A stretch of 64,000 bases of DNA, taken from Pseudomonadales bacterium (GTDB lineage Bacteria > Pseudomonadota > Gammaproteobacteria > Pseudomonadales > UBA7239). Location: the NCBI GenBank assembly GCA_028280345.1, contig JANQLY010000004.1:310001-374000 (forward strand), written 5' to 3'. Below are positions 28,819 to 37,105 of the stretch, piece by piece (positions within the stretch are counted from its first letter, which is position 1; every line of letters starts with the position of its first letter). The position numbers and the translations under genes were made by a program. The notes beneath the pieces were generated by a model, which worked only from the letters and a program-made list of their open reading frames with translations, did not search any database and was not told where the DNA came from.

Positions 28819-29367
28819 GTGGAACAGGAAAAAATTGATAAGAAAACATCGGCAGGCCTGACCGATGTGGATGCGTTGCGCGCAACCCTGTGTCGGTTAA
28901 GTGATGACGGTGTGCTTGAGCAGAAGCAAAGAGATGAGATTGCTGTGGCTCTGCCAGCTGCCCTTGATAGTGGCGCGTATGTACTCAGGCACCTTGCCGT
29001 ACATCTGGGCATTGGTGGCGTCAGAACCGTATTAATGATTCCGTTTCCGGTGGGTTCTATCTTGCGACCGCTGTGGGTTGCAGCCTGGCGTGTTTATGAG
29101 ACTGTCAGGCGCAGACCTGAGCGGGCAGCGGTTCACTCTGTGATCGTGTTTTTATTTGCGATTTTGCCAGTGATTGGTTATCTGGCCTATCTGATTTCCC
29201 TGCGCCGTGTCGATGAATCGCTGGCGTTTGTGATGGTGAATCACCTGTGCTACAAACGCCGCGATTGCCATTATCAACAGTGGTATGCACAGCGCTCGAT
29301 ACTGATGCGTAAATTGTTACAGACGACAATCCCTGCGGCGGTTCCGGAAAAAATAAACACCAGATAA
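28819..29367 (+). CDS. Unrecognised membrane-associated protein
   Basis: A 182-aa product with an N-terminal helical soluble region (VEQEKIDKKTSAGLTDVDALRATLCRLSD) and one or two hydrophobic segments (RTVLMIPFPVGSILRPLWVAAW, AAVHSVIVFLFAILPVIGYLAYLISL), then a basic C-terminus. I do not recognise the family. GTG 28819 has AAAGAG about 8 nt upstream; GTG 28810 is the alternative. It is divergent from acs and convergent with panD, with a shared terminator. Confidence 0.6.
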   Translation: MEQEKIDKKTSAGLTDVDALRATLCRLSDDGVLEQKQRDEIAVALPAALDSGAYVLRHLAVHLGIGGVRTVLMIPFPVGSILRPLWVAAWRVYETVRRRPERAAVHSVIVFLFAILPVIGYLAYLISLRRVDESLAFVMVNHLCYKRRDCHYQQWYAQRSILMRKLLQTTIPAAVPEKINTR

Positions 29368-29368
29368 G

Positions 29369-29396
29369 AAAAAAGCGCCATAGAGGCGCTTTTTAA
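29369..29396. terminator. Bidirectional terminator between the membrane protein gene and panD
   Basis: AAAAAGCGCC - ATAG - AGGCGCTTTTT; A and T runs on both sides serve the convergent genes. Confidence 0.85.
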
Positions 29397-29422
29397 ACTA
29401 TTTCTGTTGGCTACGCGAGCAA

Positions 29423-29803
29423 TTAGGCCGCCTGAACCGGAATGGTATTGGCGGTGCGTTCCACATTGTTGTGTTCGTCGAGATAGACCAGTTTTGGTTT
29501 GTGGTTGGCCATCTCCTGTTCAGAGAAGTTGCCGTAGGCACAGATAATTACACGATCACCGGGCTGGGCCTTATGGGCTGCGGCGCCATTCATGGAAATC
29601 ACACCGGAGCCGGCTTCCGCTTCAATAATATAGGTGGTGAAGCGCTCGCCGTTGGTGATGTTGTAAATCTGGATTTGTTCAAACTCACGCAAGCCAGTGA
29701 GCTTGAGCAGGTCGGTATCAATCGCGCAGGAACCATCATATTCGAGCTCGGCGTGGGTCACGCGAGCCTGGTGTAACTTGGCTTTCAACATAATCGATTG
29801 CAT
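29423..29803 (-). CDS. panD: Aspartate 1-decarboxylase
   Basis: A 126-aa pyruvoyl enzyme making beta-alanine for pantothenate. The self-cleavage site Gly24-Ser25 is in [12 protein letters not shown]; also conserved are the Tyr/Thr region [17 protein letters not shown] and [22 protein letters not shown]. It lies 112 bp downstream of panC on the same strand; panB is not in the window. Confidence 0.96.
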   Translation of the reverse strand: MQSIMLKAKLHQARVTHAELEYDGSCAIDTDLLKLTGLREFEQIQIYNITNGERFTTYIIEAEAGSGVISMNGAAAHKAQPGDRVIICAYGNFSEQEMANHKPKLVYLDEHNNVERTANTIPVQAA

Positions 29804-29915
29804 ATGTTATACCTCTTGTAACTCCGGTTTTTACCCCTGAATTTCTTTGCTGTAAGCTGATATCTGCTGCGTTACTTGAAAGTAGAAATCGGGCCTGAGC
29901 CCGAGGTGGCGCATA

Positions 29916-30764
29916 TTATAACGTCAAAGTCACGTTGTCTATAAGTCGGGTATTACCTAAAAACACTGCTCCAAGTATGGCTATTTCTGTATCTGCGGGG
30001 GTCGCAGGGTCGAGGGTTTTCTGCTCGATCACGCTGAAGTAGTCGGGGCGCATACCGGCATTTTCAAGCTGCTGTCTGGCTTCTTTCTCAACGCTGCTGT
30101 AGTCGCGGTTTCCGTCCAGAATCGCCTGTCTGGCGTGACACAGCGTCTTGTACAGTGCATTGGCCGTGGGGCGCTCTGCTTCCGTCAGATAGGCATTGCG
30201 CGAGCTCAGTGCGAGGCCGTCTTCATCGCGGGCAATCGGGGCCGCAATAATCTCAATCGGGAAGGCCATGTCTTCCGACATACGGCGGATAATAGCTAGT
30301 TGCTGGTAGTCCTTGATCCCGAAAATGGCTACATCCGGTAGCACCATATTGAACAGCTTGGATACCACAGTGGTGACGCCGAGAAAGTGCCCCGGGCGAC
30401 TTGCGCCGCAGAGAATGTCTGCCATGACAGCGACTTCCACTTTGGTCTGGGTTGCCTGGCCGTTCGGGTACATTTCTGTCTCGCTCGGATAGAACAAAAA
30501 GTCTGTTTGTTCGGCCTCGAGTTTTTTGCAATCCGGTTCGAATGTGCGCGGATACTGTTCCCAGTCTTCGTTGAGGCCAAATTGCAGCGGGTTAACAAAG
30601 ATGCTCACGACCACAACATCGCAGTGCTGTCGTGCGAGGCGTACCAACTGCAGATGACCTTCGTGCAGGTTGCCCATGGTGGGTACAAACGCAACGGACT
30701 TGCCCGCTTTACGCTCGGTGCTGATAGCGGCACGGATATCGGTAACGGTCTCTAATACCTGCAT
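29916..30764 (-). CDS. panC: Pantothenate synthetase
   Basis: A 282-aa class I tRNA-synthetase-fold ligase joining pantoate and beta-alanine with ATP. MGNLHEGHLQLVRLA holds the HIGH-like motif, VVVSIFVNPLQFGLNEDWEQYPR the pantoate pocket, GVTTVVSKLFNMVLPDVAIFGIKDYQQ and SSRNAYL the KMSKS-like loop. Starts at a well-defined ATG. Functions with the downstream panD. Confidence 0.97.
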   Translation of the reverse strand: MQVLETVTDIRAAISTERKAGKSVAFVPTMGNLHEGHLQLVRLARQHCDVVVVSIFVNPLQFGLNEDWEQYPRTFEPDCKKLEAEQTDFLFYPSETEMYPNGQATQTKVEVAVMADILCGASRPGHFLGVTTVVSKLFNMVLPDVAIFGIKDYQQLAIIRRMSEDMAFPIEIIAAPIARDEDGLALSSRNAYLTEAERPTANALYKTLCHARQAILDGNRDYSSVEKEARQQLENAGMRPDYFSVIEQKTLDPATPADTEIAILGAVFLGNTRLIDNVTLTL

Positions 30765-30867
30765 GGGAGTAACCTGGAGAGGTGGTGACTGAAAAGTGGC
30801 GCGATATTACATGCAACACGGGAGAAAGTATAGAAGAGCTACCGTACCTGGTTTTGTATGATGCTGG

Positions 30868-32271
30868 CTAATATCCGCCGTCGGACTGAAAATCGTGGGC
30901 GAGATTGTCAAAGCGGGTGTATTTGCCTTGGAAGGCGAGGCGCAGTGTGCCAATCGGGCCGTTGCGCTGCTTGCCGATAATAATCTCGGCAGTGCCTTTG
31001 TCCGGGCTCTCTTCGTTGTATACCTCGTCGCGGTAGATAAACAGAATCACATCGGCATCCTGCTCAATGGCACCGGATTCACGCAGATCGGAGTTGATCG
31101 GGCGTTTATTCGGGCGTTGCTCCAGCGAACGGTTGAGCTGTGACAGTGCCATCACCGGGCAATCAAATTCCCGTGCTACGGCCTTGAGTGAGCGCGAGAT
31201 TTCCGAGATTTCTGCCGTGCGCCCCTCGCTGAAACCCGCCACACGCATGAGTTGCAGGTAGTCCACCATAATGAGTCCAACTTCGCCGTGCTCGCGATAC
31301 TGGCGGCGTACACGGCCACGTAGTTCTGCTGGAGTAAGACCCGGGGTGTCATCAATAAATAACGGTTTGTCACGCAACTTGCTTACTGCCGCACTGAGCT
31401 TGTCCCAGTCGCCCTGCTCAAGTTTGCCGTTACGCACTTTGGTCTGGTCGATACGGCCGATGGAAGACAGCATACGCATGATCAGGGATTCGGCGGGCAT
31501 TTCCAGACTGAACACCAACACGGGCTTGTCGGTATAGAGCAGGGCATTTTCTACGGCATTCATTGCGAGTGTGGTTTTACCCATGGATGGGCGCGCGGCG
31601 AGAATAATCAGATCGGAGCGCTGCCATCCTGAAGTCATTTCGTCGAGATCCTTGAAGCCGGTTGTCAGGCCGGTGATGTCACTATCGGAGTGGTAAAGCT
31701 CATCGATGCGGTCCACCGCGCCCTTGAGTAGAGAGTTCACATCATCAAAGCCGCCTTCCTGGGGGCGGTTTTCCGAGATTAGCGTGACCTGCTGCTCTGC
31801 CTGAGCGAGCAACTCCTGGCTGTCGCGGCCTTCAGGGTTAAAACCACTGTCGGCAATATCCTGGGCAACATGGATAAGCTCGCGCAGGGTGGCGCGTTCA
31901 CGCACAATTTTCGCATAGGCGAGAATATTGCTTGCACTCGGGGTGTTTTTGGCGAGTTCCGCGAGGTAGGCGAGCCCGCCGGCGTTATCGAGTTCCTTGA
32001 TGCCATCGAGAGACTCGGACACCGTAATCAAATCGAGTGGTTGGCCCTCGTCGGCGAGATGAGCCATCTGCTGAAAGATAATGCGGTGCTGGGGGTGGTA
32101 GAAATCCTTGTGCTGGAGCAGCTCGGCCACACTGTCAAAACTGTCATTGGCGAGCATCAAACCGCCGATCACCGCCTGTTCAGCCTCAAGGGACTGGGGT
32201 GGAGTCTTGAGCTTGTTGAGCGTCTCGTTAAATGACGCGGGCTTTTCTATATTGCTATCCAGTTCGCTCAT
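30868..32271 (-). CDS. dnaB: Replicative DNA helicase DnaB
   Basis: A 467-aa hexameric 5'-3' replicative helicase. N-terminal primase-interaction domain (PPQSLEAEQAVIGGLML, about 24-40), linker, then RecA-fold domain with Walker A ARPSMGKTTLAMNAVENA, Walker B VGLIMVDYLQLM, and KRPINSDLRESGAIEQDADVILFIYRDE. No intein is present. Upstream is the rpsF-rpsR-rplI operon, the standard neighbourhood. Confidence 0.97.
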   Translation of the reverse strand: MSELDSNIEKPASFNETLNKLKTPPQSLEAEQAVIGGLMLANDSFDSVAELLQHKDFYHPQHRIIFQQMAHLADEGQPLDLITVSESLDGIKELDNAGGLAYLAELAKNTPSASNILAYAKIVRERATLRELIHVAQDIADSGFNPEGRDSQELLAQAEQQVTLISENRPQEGGFDDVNSLLKGAVDRIDELYHSDSDITGLTTGFKDLDEMTSGWQRSDLIILAARPSMGKTTLAMNAVENALLYTDKPVLVFSLEMPAESLIMRMLSSIGRIDQTKVRNGKLEQGDWDKLSAAVSKLRDKPLFIDDTPGLTPAELRGRVRRQYREHGEVGLIMVDYLQLMRVAGFSEGRTAEISEISRSLKAVAREFDCPVMALSQLNRSLEQRPNKRPINSDLRESGAIEQDADVILFIYRDEVYNEESPDKGTAEIIIGKQRNGPIGTLRLAFQGKYTRFDNLAHDFQSDGGY

Positions 32272-32340
32272 GGGTCTTGCTTATCCAAAGGGTCTGCGTG
32301 CTTACCAGGCTATTTTTATATAACAGATGTTGATACGGCA

Positions 32341-32373
32341 GAGACAAAACAGGCACCCCTAAGAGTGCCTGTT
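32341..32373 (-). terminator. Terminator after rplI
   Basis: Read on the minus strand: AACAGGCAC - TCTTAGGG - GTGCCTGTT followed by TTGTCT, between rplI and dnaB. Confidence 0.7.
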
Positions 32374-32482
32374 CATAATGTACCTTGTCGCTGTCCGCTT
32401 GTCAGGTACTAATTTGGCAATTTGCCAAATGGCCTGTAGTGGCAAGCGCAGGTTATCGATTACTCAATAAGTCCCGAACTCT

Positions 32483-32929
32483 CTATTCAGGAATAACGGC
32501 AATCGCTACCGGTTGAGTAACATCGGTGTGCAACTGAATATCAATGGTGTATTCGCCGGTCTCGCGAATCACGCCATCAGGCATGCGCACTTCACTTTTG
32601 CTGACTTCCACGCCGGCATTACTGATCGCTTCAGCGATGTCGCGGGTGCCGATGGAACCGAACAATTTGCCTTCATCACCAGCATTGGCGGGAATTGTAA
32701 TGGACAGTTCAGCCAGACGAGCAGCGCGTTCACTTGCGATACCTTTCTTCTCAGCTGCGACTTTTTCCAGTTCCTCACGGCGCGCTTCAAACTCAGCGAT
32801 ATTCGCTTCGGTCGCCGGTACGGCTTTGCCAAATGGAATCAGATAGTTGCGGCCAAAACCCGCTTTTACATTGACTTGATCGCCAATGTCGCCGAGTTTA
32901 CCAACTTTTTCGAGCAGGATTACGTTCAT
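32483..32929 (-). CDS. rplI: 50S ribosomal protein L9
   Basis: A 148-aa ribosomal protein of the large-subunit L1 stalk base. The N-terminal domain [36 protein letters not shown], the central helix and the C-terminal [11 protein letters not shown] domain are complete. Last gene of the rpsF-rpsR-rplI operon. Confidence 0.98.
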   Translation of the reverse strand: MNVILLEKVGKLGDIGDQVNVKAGFGRNYLIPFGKAVPATEANIAEFEARREELEKVAAEKKGIASERAARLAELSITIPANAGDEGKLFGSIGTRDIAEAISNAGVEVSKSEVRMPDGVIRETGEYTIDIQLHTDVTQPVAIAVIPE

Positions 32930-32944
32930 GCTTTCATCCTCCCC

Positions 32945-33172
32945 TTACTTGTGCTGGTCAGTATAAGGCAGCAAAGCAATATAGCGGGCGCGCTTGATCG
33001 CAGTGGAAAGCTGGCGCTGGTATTTGGCTTTGGTACCGGTGATGCGACTTGGCACAATCTTGCCAGTCTCGGTAATAAAGTCTTTCAAGGTATTGAGATC
33101 CTTGTAATCGATTTCGTCCACCCCTTCAGCAGTGAAGCGGCAATATTTACGACGTCGGAAATAACGTGCCAT
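32945..33172 (-). CDS. rpsR: 30S ribosomal protein S18
   Basis: 75 aa, [72 protein letters not shown] is full-length S18 with its basic N-terminus and RITGT..YQRQL core. It sits between rpsF and rplI with a ribosome site GAGGAG-like upstream and pairs with S6 on the 30S platform. Confidence 0.98.
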   Translation of the reverse strand: MARYFRRRKYCRFTAEGVDEIDYKDLNTLKDFITETGKIVPSRITGTKAKYQRQLSTAIKRARYIALLPYTDQHK

Positions 33173-33189
33173 GGTAATTCTCCTCCTCG

Positions 33190-33654
33190 CTACTCTTCAG
33201 TGGTTTCAGATGTTTCGCTATCGCCTTTATCTGCCGGTGCATCAGACTTTTCGTCCGAGTCAGCAGCTTTGGCTTCGGCATTAGCAGAGCGGCGCGCTTC
33301 GTCGAGGCGCTCGCGCTCATTGCTTTCACGCTCTTCCTTCATAATCAGGGACTCTTCCGTGATAGCATTATCACGGCGAATCACCATATTGCGCAGGATG
33401 GCGTCGTTATAGCGAAAGTTGGAATTCAGTTCATCGATAGCGTCATTGCCACATTCCACATTCATCAGAATGTAGTGGGCTTTATGAATCTTCTCGATGG
33501 GATAGGCCAGCATGCGGCGGCCCCAGTCTTCAAGGCGGTGAATTTTACCGCCAGTGCTTTCGATGGCTTTGGTGTAACGATCAACCATGCCAGGCACTTG
33601 TTCGCTCTGGTCAGGGTGAACCAGAAACACGACTTCGTAGTGTCTCATAGACAT
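33190..33654 (-). CDS. rpsF: 30S ribosomal protein S6 with extended acidic tail
   Basis: The first ~100 residues are canonical S6 ([53 protein letters not shown]). The C-terminus continues for about 50 residues of Glu, Asp, Ser and Ala ([23 protein letters not shown]), longer than the 135-residue E. coli protein, whose tail is RimK-modified with glutamate. ATG at 33648 (MRHYE) is an equally good start, two codons in, with AGGAGATGTCT upstream. Confidence 0.97.
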   Translation of the reverse strand: MSMRHYEVVFLVHPDQSEQVPGMVDRYTKAIESTGGKIHRLEDWGRRMLAYPIEKIHKAHYILMNVECGNDAIDELNSNFRYNDAILRNMVIRRDNAITEESLIMKEERESNERERLDEARRSANAEAKAADSDEKSDAPADKGDSETSETTEE

Positions 33655-33774
33655 CTCCTTCCGGGTTCGCTTCCCTCTACTGGCCAGGCTAAAACAACAG
33701 GTCAGGGGTGAAGCAAGGAGTTAATATTTACCGCTCTGTGCAAAATTCAGCCAGATCGGCGCTTTGGGGGGCGA

Positions 33775-33803
33775 ATTCTATTGAAAATGACTGCCCAAAG
33801 CAA
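33775..33803 (-). promoter_or_regulatory. Putative sigma-70 promoter of rpsF-rpsR-rplI
   Basis: On the minus strand TTGCTT, 17-bp spacer, TAGAAT, then a GC-rich discriminator (CGCCCCCC), as usual for ribosomal promoters; about 120 bp upstream of rpsF. Confidence 0.55.
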
Positions 33804-33838
33804 GGAGAATACGGGCACTAACAAGAGGAAGAAGTCAT

Positions 33839-35236
33839 TTGCCCGCCAAAATCCGACGGCTGTTTACCCTGCTGATACCCGTACTACTATTATTAACCCG
33901 GGTGGCGGTTGCTGATCCGGTTATCCCTGGCCCATCCCCCGACCGGGATAATGCCGGGCAACCCAATATGGTGGTGGTGATCCTCGACGATTGGGGCTGG
34001 CAGGAGAGTGGCGCCTATGGCAACCCGCGTATTCAGACGCCGAATATCGACCGCCTGGCTGCCGAAGGGGTGAAATTTAACAACACTTTTTTAACTTCGA
34101 GCCTGTGTAGCCCATCCCGTGCGAGCATCCTCACTGGACTTTACCCCCATGCTACCGGAGCCGAGGAACTGGGTACTCCACTGCCTGAGGATCGCATTAT
34201 GATCAGCCACTATCTGCGTGAGGCGGGGTATTTCACCGCCAGCGTAGGCAAGTGGCATCTTGGTGGCAAGACCCGGGCTCAATTTGATCGGGTAATTCTT
34301 GAACGCCAGTTTGAAGGGGAAGACAAGGGGTTCCAGAGTGGTATGGAGGATTGGCTTGAAACACTTGAGCATCTGCCCCAGGGCAAACCGTTCTTTCTCT
34401 GGTTATCTGCGAAAGATGCTCATCGCCCCTGGCGCCATGAACCGGAATGGTCGGTTCACAAGGCGGAAGATATGGCGGTGCCCGCCTACACACGAATCGG
34501 TGTAAACCAGGGTAAGCCCGAGGCGTTGCTGCAGCAAAATGAACAAAAGCTGAAAAACGATATCGCACTTTATTATGATGAATTGTATCGCGCGGATTTT
34601 CACATCGGTGCGGTGGTGGAGCGCTTGCAACAACAGCAACGCCTCGACAACACATTTATCATTATTATGTCTGACAATGGCGCACCATTCTGGCGTGCAA
34701 AAAAATCCCTGTTTGATCAGGGCCTGAAAACGCCGTTTATTATTTATGCGCCGGGAATGAATTACGCAGTAAAGGAAGTCGATGCTTTGGTTAGTGCAAT
34801 TGATATCGCGCCGACCCTGTTAACGCTGGCTGGTATTGATGTGCCTGAGCAAATGATGGGCCACTCGTTTTTACCGTTGCTAAAAACGCCTGGTCAGGGA
34901 GGTATGGAAAAAATTCGTGATACAGTTTATGCCCAGCGCCACAAGGCGATGCTGAAATCCGAGTTTGGCCACAGTGTGCGCGATCTTAATTATTTGTATA
35001 TCTTTGATGAGTATCCGTCGCACCGACAAAGCTGGTTTGAAGGCTGGTTTGGTTATTACAAAGGAGAGCAACTGTACGATGTAAACGCCGACCCCAATGC
35101 AGAACATAATCTGGCACGCAACTTTGGGTTTTGGTGGTCGCACGGAGGTGTACTTGAACGTTATCGGCGTTTATTGGTAGAGCATCGACGTGAGGTAGAT
35201 TCGGTTTCAGATTCGCCGGTGTTTGCTAATCACTGA
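33839..35236 (+). CDS. Type I sulfatase (formylglycine-dependent), exported
   Basis: A 465-aa arylsulfatase-fold hydrolase with a signal peptide (RLFTLLIPVLLLLTRVAVA|DP). Calcium-ligand pair in VVVILDDWGW, and the formylglycine signature SSLCSPSRASILTG (Cys is the residue oxidised), then SVGKWHLGG and the second metal site MSDNGAPFWRAKK. Substrate is a sulfate ester, probably a sulfated polysaccharide or glycan; not determinable. TTG 33839 is accepted because AGAGGAAGA lies 10 nt upstream and the signal peptide follows at once. No formylglycine-generating enzyme gene adjoins. Confidence 0.85.
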   Translation: MPAKIRRLFTLLIPVLLLLTRVAVADPVIPGPSPDRDNAGQPNMVVVILDDWGWQESGAYGNPRIQTPNIDRLAAEGVKFNNTFLTSSLCSPSRASILTGLYPHATGAEELGTPLPEDRIMISHYLREAGYFTASVGKWHLGGKTRAQFDRVILERQFEGEDKGFQSGMEDWLETLEHLPQGKPFFLWLSAKDAHRPWRHEPEWSVHKAEDMAVPAYTRIGVNQGKPEALLQQNEQKLKNDIALYYDELYRADFHIGAVVERLQQQQRLDNTFIIIMSDNGAPFWRAKKSLFDQGLKTPFIIYAPGMNYAVKEVDALVSAIDIAPTLLTLAGIDVPEQMMGHSFLPLLKTPGQGGMEKIRDTVYAQRHKAMLKSEFGHSVRDLNYLYIFDEYPSHRQSWFEGWFGYYKGEQLYDVNADPNAEHNLARNFGFWWSHGGVLERYRRLLVEHRREVDSVSDSPVFANH

Positions 35237-35260
35237 AACTATGATTGAAGAGTTGCGAAT

Positions 35261-36334
35261 TTAAATATCGTTGTCTGTTTGTAGTGATGAAAAATAACCG
35301 TTTTCAAGCAAATGAAAAAACACACGCTCTGCTGCAAAACGTGCGCCGTGTTTGTTCCAGTGTGAATCCTTGTCAAAGGTCGTAGGGAAGACATCAGTAT
35401 TCTGAAAATCTTCCAGCAGTGAAATTAACGGGTAGGGTGTGGTAGCGCGTTTTTCATCAAAGTAGCGATAGTTTTCCAGCGCGTAAGGTCCCATCGCATC
35501 GAAACCGCCGGCCTCCCAAGTGTTGGGAGACTCTTTGTCGGTATACTGCCAGTGGCGTGGTGGAATAAATACCACAAAGGGGACGTCGAGCTCATTCTGC
35601 GTGTGCTGATAAATCTGGTTCAGGCTATCGTAAATTGCATCAAATAGATGACGGTTTTCCTCAAGTGGCTCCCGGGCGACAAAATAACCGCCGCCACCAC
35701 TATAACCAAACACATCTTTATGCCAGCCGGTGGAACCATCGACCTTGTCGAGAAACTGTTTGTATAAATAGGTACTACGCGGATGTTTTTTTGCTGTGCC
35801 GTAAATACCTTCGCCGGCAATCATCTGGCGATAAAAATAATCGTCACGGTAGTCGGACATGTCGAGCGCAATAATCACCAGATCAGGTTGGTATTTATCA
35901 CCGAGATCCTGCAATAAGCGCAGCGATAAAATTGGCGAAGAGCTGGTCCAGCCAAAATTCCACACATTAATATTCTTATTATTGAAACGTTTGCGTGCGA
36001 TTTTTTCCAGTTGTCGCGGCGGAGCCATTTGGGTTTGCAGCAAAAAGCCATAGACAAATGAGTCGCCGAGAAAAATAATATTAAAATCATTGTTTTTTAT
36101 CGAAGTGGCTTCACGCCCGGAACGAATACCATCACTGTTGGTATGAAATTTCTTGTCGTTGGCCGACATGCGGTGATCAATGTCATTGACCAGATCGACC
36201 CAGTGCTGCGAGGCGAGCAGGAAAGTAATCGTTGCTTTGGTTAGCCACAGCAGAAATAAAAAAAATACCGCCGCCATGGCGATAAACTGCCATTTGCGTT
36301 TTCGAGTCAGAGGCTTTTCAGTTGTTTCTTCCAT
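35261..36334 (-). CDS. Membrane-anchored SGNH/GDSL-hydrolase-like protein
   Basis: A 357-aa protein with one N-terminal membrane span (residues about 14-37), then an SGNH fold: block I GDSFVYGF (catalytic Ser), a Gly/Asn region NVWNFGWTSSSP and C-terminal DKDSHWNKHGARFAAE with the Asp-x-x-His pair. The topology places the catalytic part in the periplasm, as for enzymes that acetylate or deacetylate surface polysaccharides. It starts 3 bp after the rlmB stop on the same strand, so it may be read from the rnr-rlmB transcript. Confidence 0.75.
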   Translation of the reverse strand: MEETTEKPLTRKRKWQFIAMAAVFFLFLLWLTKATITFLLASQHWVDLVNDIDHRMSANDKKFHTNSDGIRSGREATSIKNNDFNIIFLGDSFVYGFLLQTQMAPPRQLEKIARKRFNNKNINVWNFGWTSSSPILSLRLLQDLGDKYQPDLVIIALDMSDYRDDYFYRQMIAGEGIYGTAKKHPRSTYLYKQFLDKVDGSTGWHKDVFGYSGGGGYFVAREPLEENRHLFDAIYDSLNQIYQHTQNELDVPFVVFIPPRHWQYTDKESPNTWEAGGFDAMGPYALENYRYFDEKRATTPYPLISLLEDFQNTDVFPTTFDKDSHWNKHGARFAAERVFFHLLENGYFSSLQTDNDI

Positions 36335-36337
36335 GGC

Positions 36338-37096
36338 TTAAGTGTTATTTATTTGCCGTTGACGTACCACTTCATAGAGGCACACGCCGGTAGCGACAGA
36401 TACATTGAGGCTGCTCACCTCACCGTGCATGGGAATGGCAGCGAGTTGATCGCAATGTTCCCGGGTTAAACGCCGCAGGCCACTGCCTTCAGCGCCCATC
36501 GCCAGTGCGACTGCGCCACTGAAATCAATATCGTAAATAGACTGTTCTGTTTCATCGGCAGCACCGGTAATCCAGATGCCGTTTTGTTGTAACTGAGCCA
36601 TACAGCGCGCGAGGTTGGTAACTGCGACCAGGGGGATTGAGTCAGCGGCGCCGGAAGCGACCTTGCGCGCAACAGCAGTTAATCCTGCGCTGTTGTCTTT
36701 CGGAATAATCACGGCATCAACGCCGCTCGCATCTGCGGTGCGTAAGCAGGCGCCGAGATTGTGCGGGTCAGTCACACCATCAAGAATCAGCAACAAGGCA
36801 GGGTGATCAAGCCTTTCGAGATGAGTGCGCAGCCATTTTTCGTCGTGTAATTCGCCGAGTGTGCATTCTGCGCAAACCCCTTGGTGATTACCGTCGATTT
36901 TACTATCGAGTTCTTCAGGGTTGACACGCTGAACAGTAATGTCGGCTTTTTTCGCCTGCAGTAACAGTTTATCAAGGCGTTGGTTAGTTTTGCGGCTGAC
37001 CCATATCTGCACGATGCGCTCGGAAGAGGTTTTAATCAGGGTTTGTACCGTGTGAATGCCAAACAGCCACTCTGTATTTTGTGTTTTCTTACTCAT
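36338..37096 (-). CDS. rlmB: 23S rRNA (guanosine-2'-O-)-methyltransferase RlmB
   Basis: A 252-aa SpoU-class trefoil-knot methyltransferase modifying G2251. N-terminal substrate-binding domain (WLFGIHTVQTLIKTSSERI) and SPOUT motifs LLILDGVTDPHNLGACLRTADASGVDAVI, AMGAEGSGLRRLTREHCD and IPMHGEVSSLNVSVATGVCLYE. It follows rnr by 9 bp, the common gammaproteobacterial order. Confidence 0.96.
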   Translation of the reverse strand: MSKKTQNTEWLFGIHTVQTLIKTSSERIVQIWVSRKTNQRLDKLLLQAKKADITVQRVNPEELDSKIDGNHQGVCAECTLGELHDEKWLRTHLERLDHPALLLILDGVTDPHNLGACLRTADASGVDAVIIPKDNSAGLTAVARKVASGAADSIPLVAVTNLARCMAQLQQNGIWITGAADETEQSIYDIDFSGAVALAMGAEGSGLRRLTREHCDQLAAIPMHGEVSSLNVSVATGVCLYEVVRQRQINNT

Positions 37097-37105
37097 TGCA
37101 GCAGA

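Noticed and set aside
29804..29915. panB next to panC and panD
   Set aside because: The gap is only 112 bp and no ketopantoate hydroxymethyltransferase sequence is present in the window.
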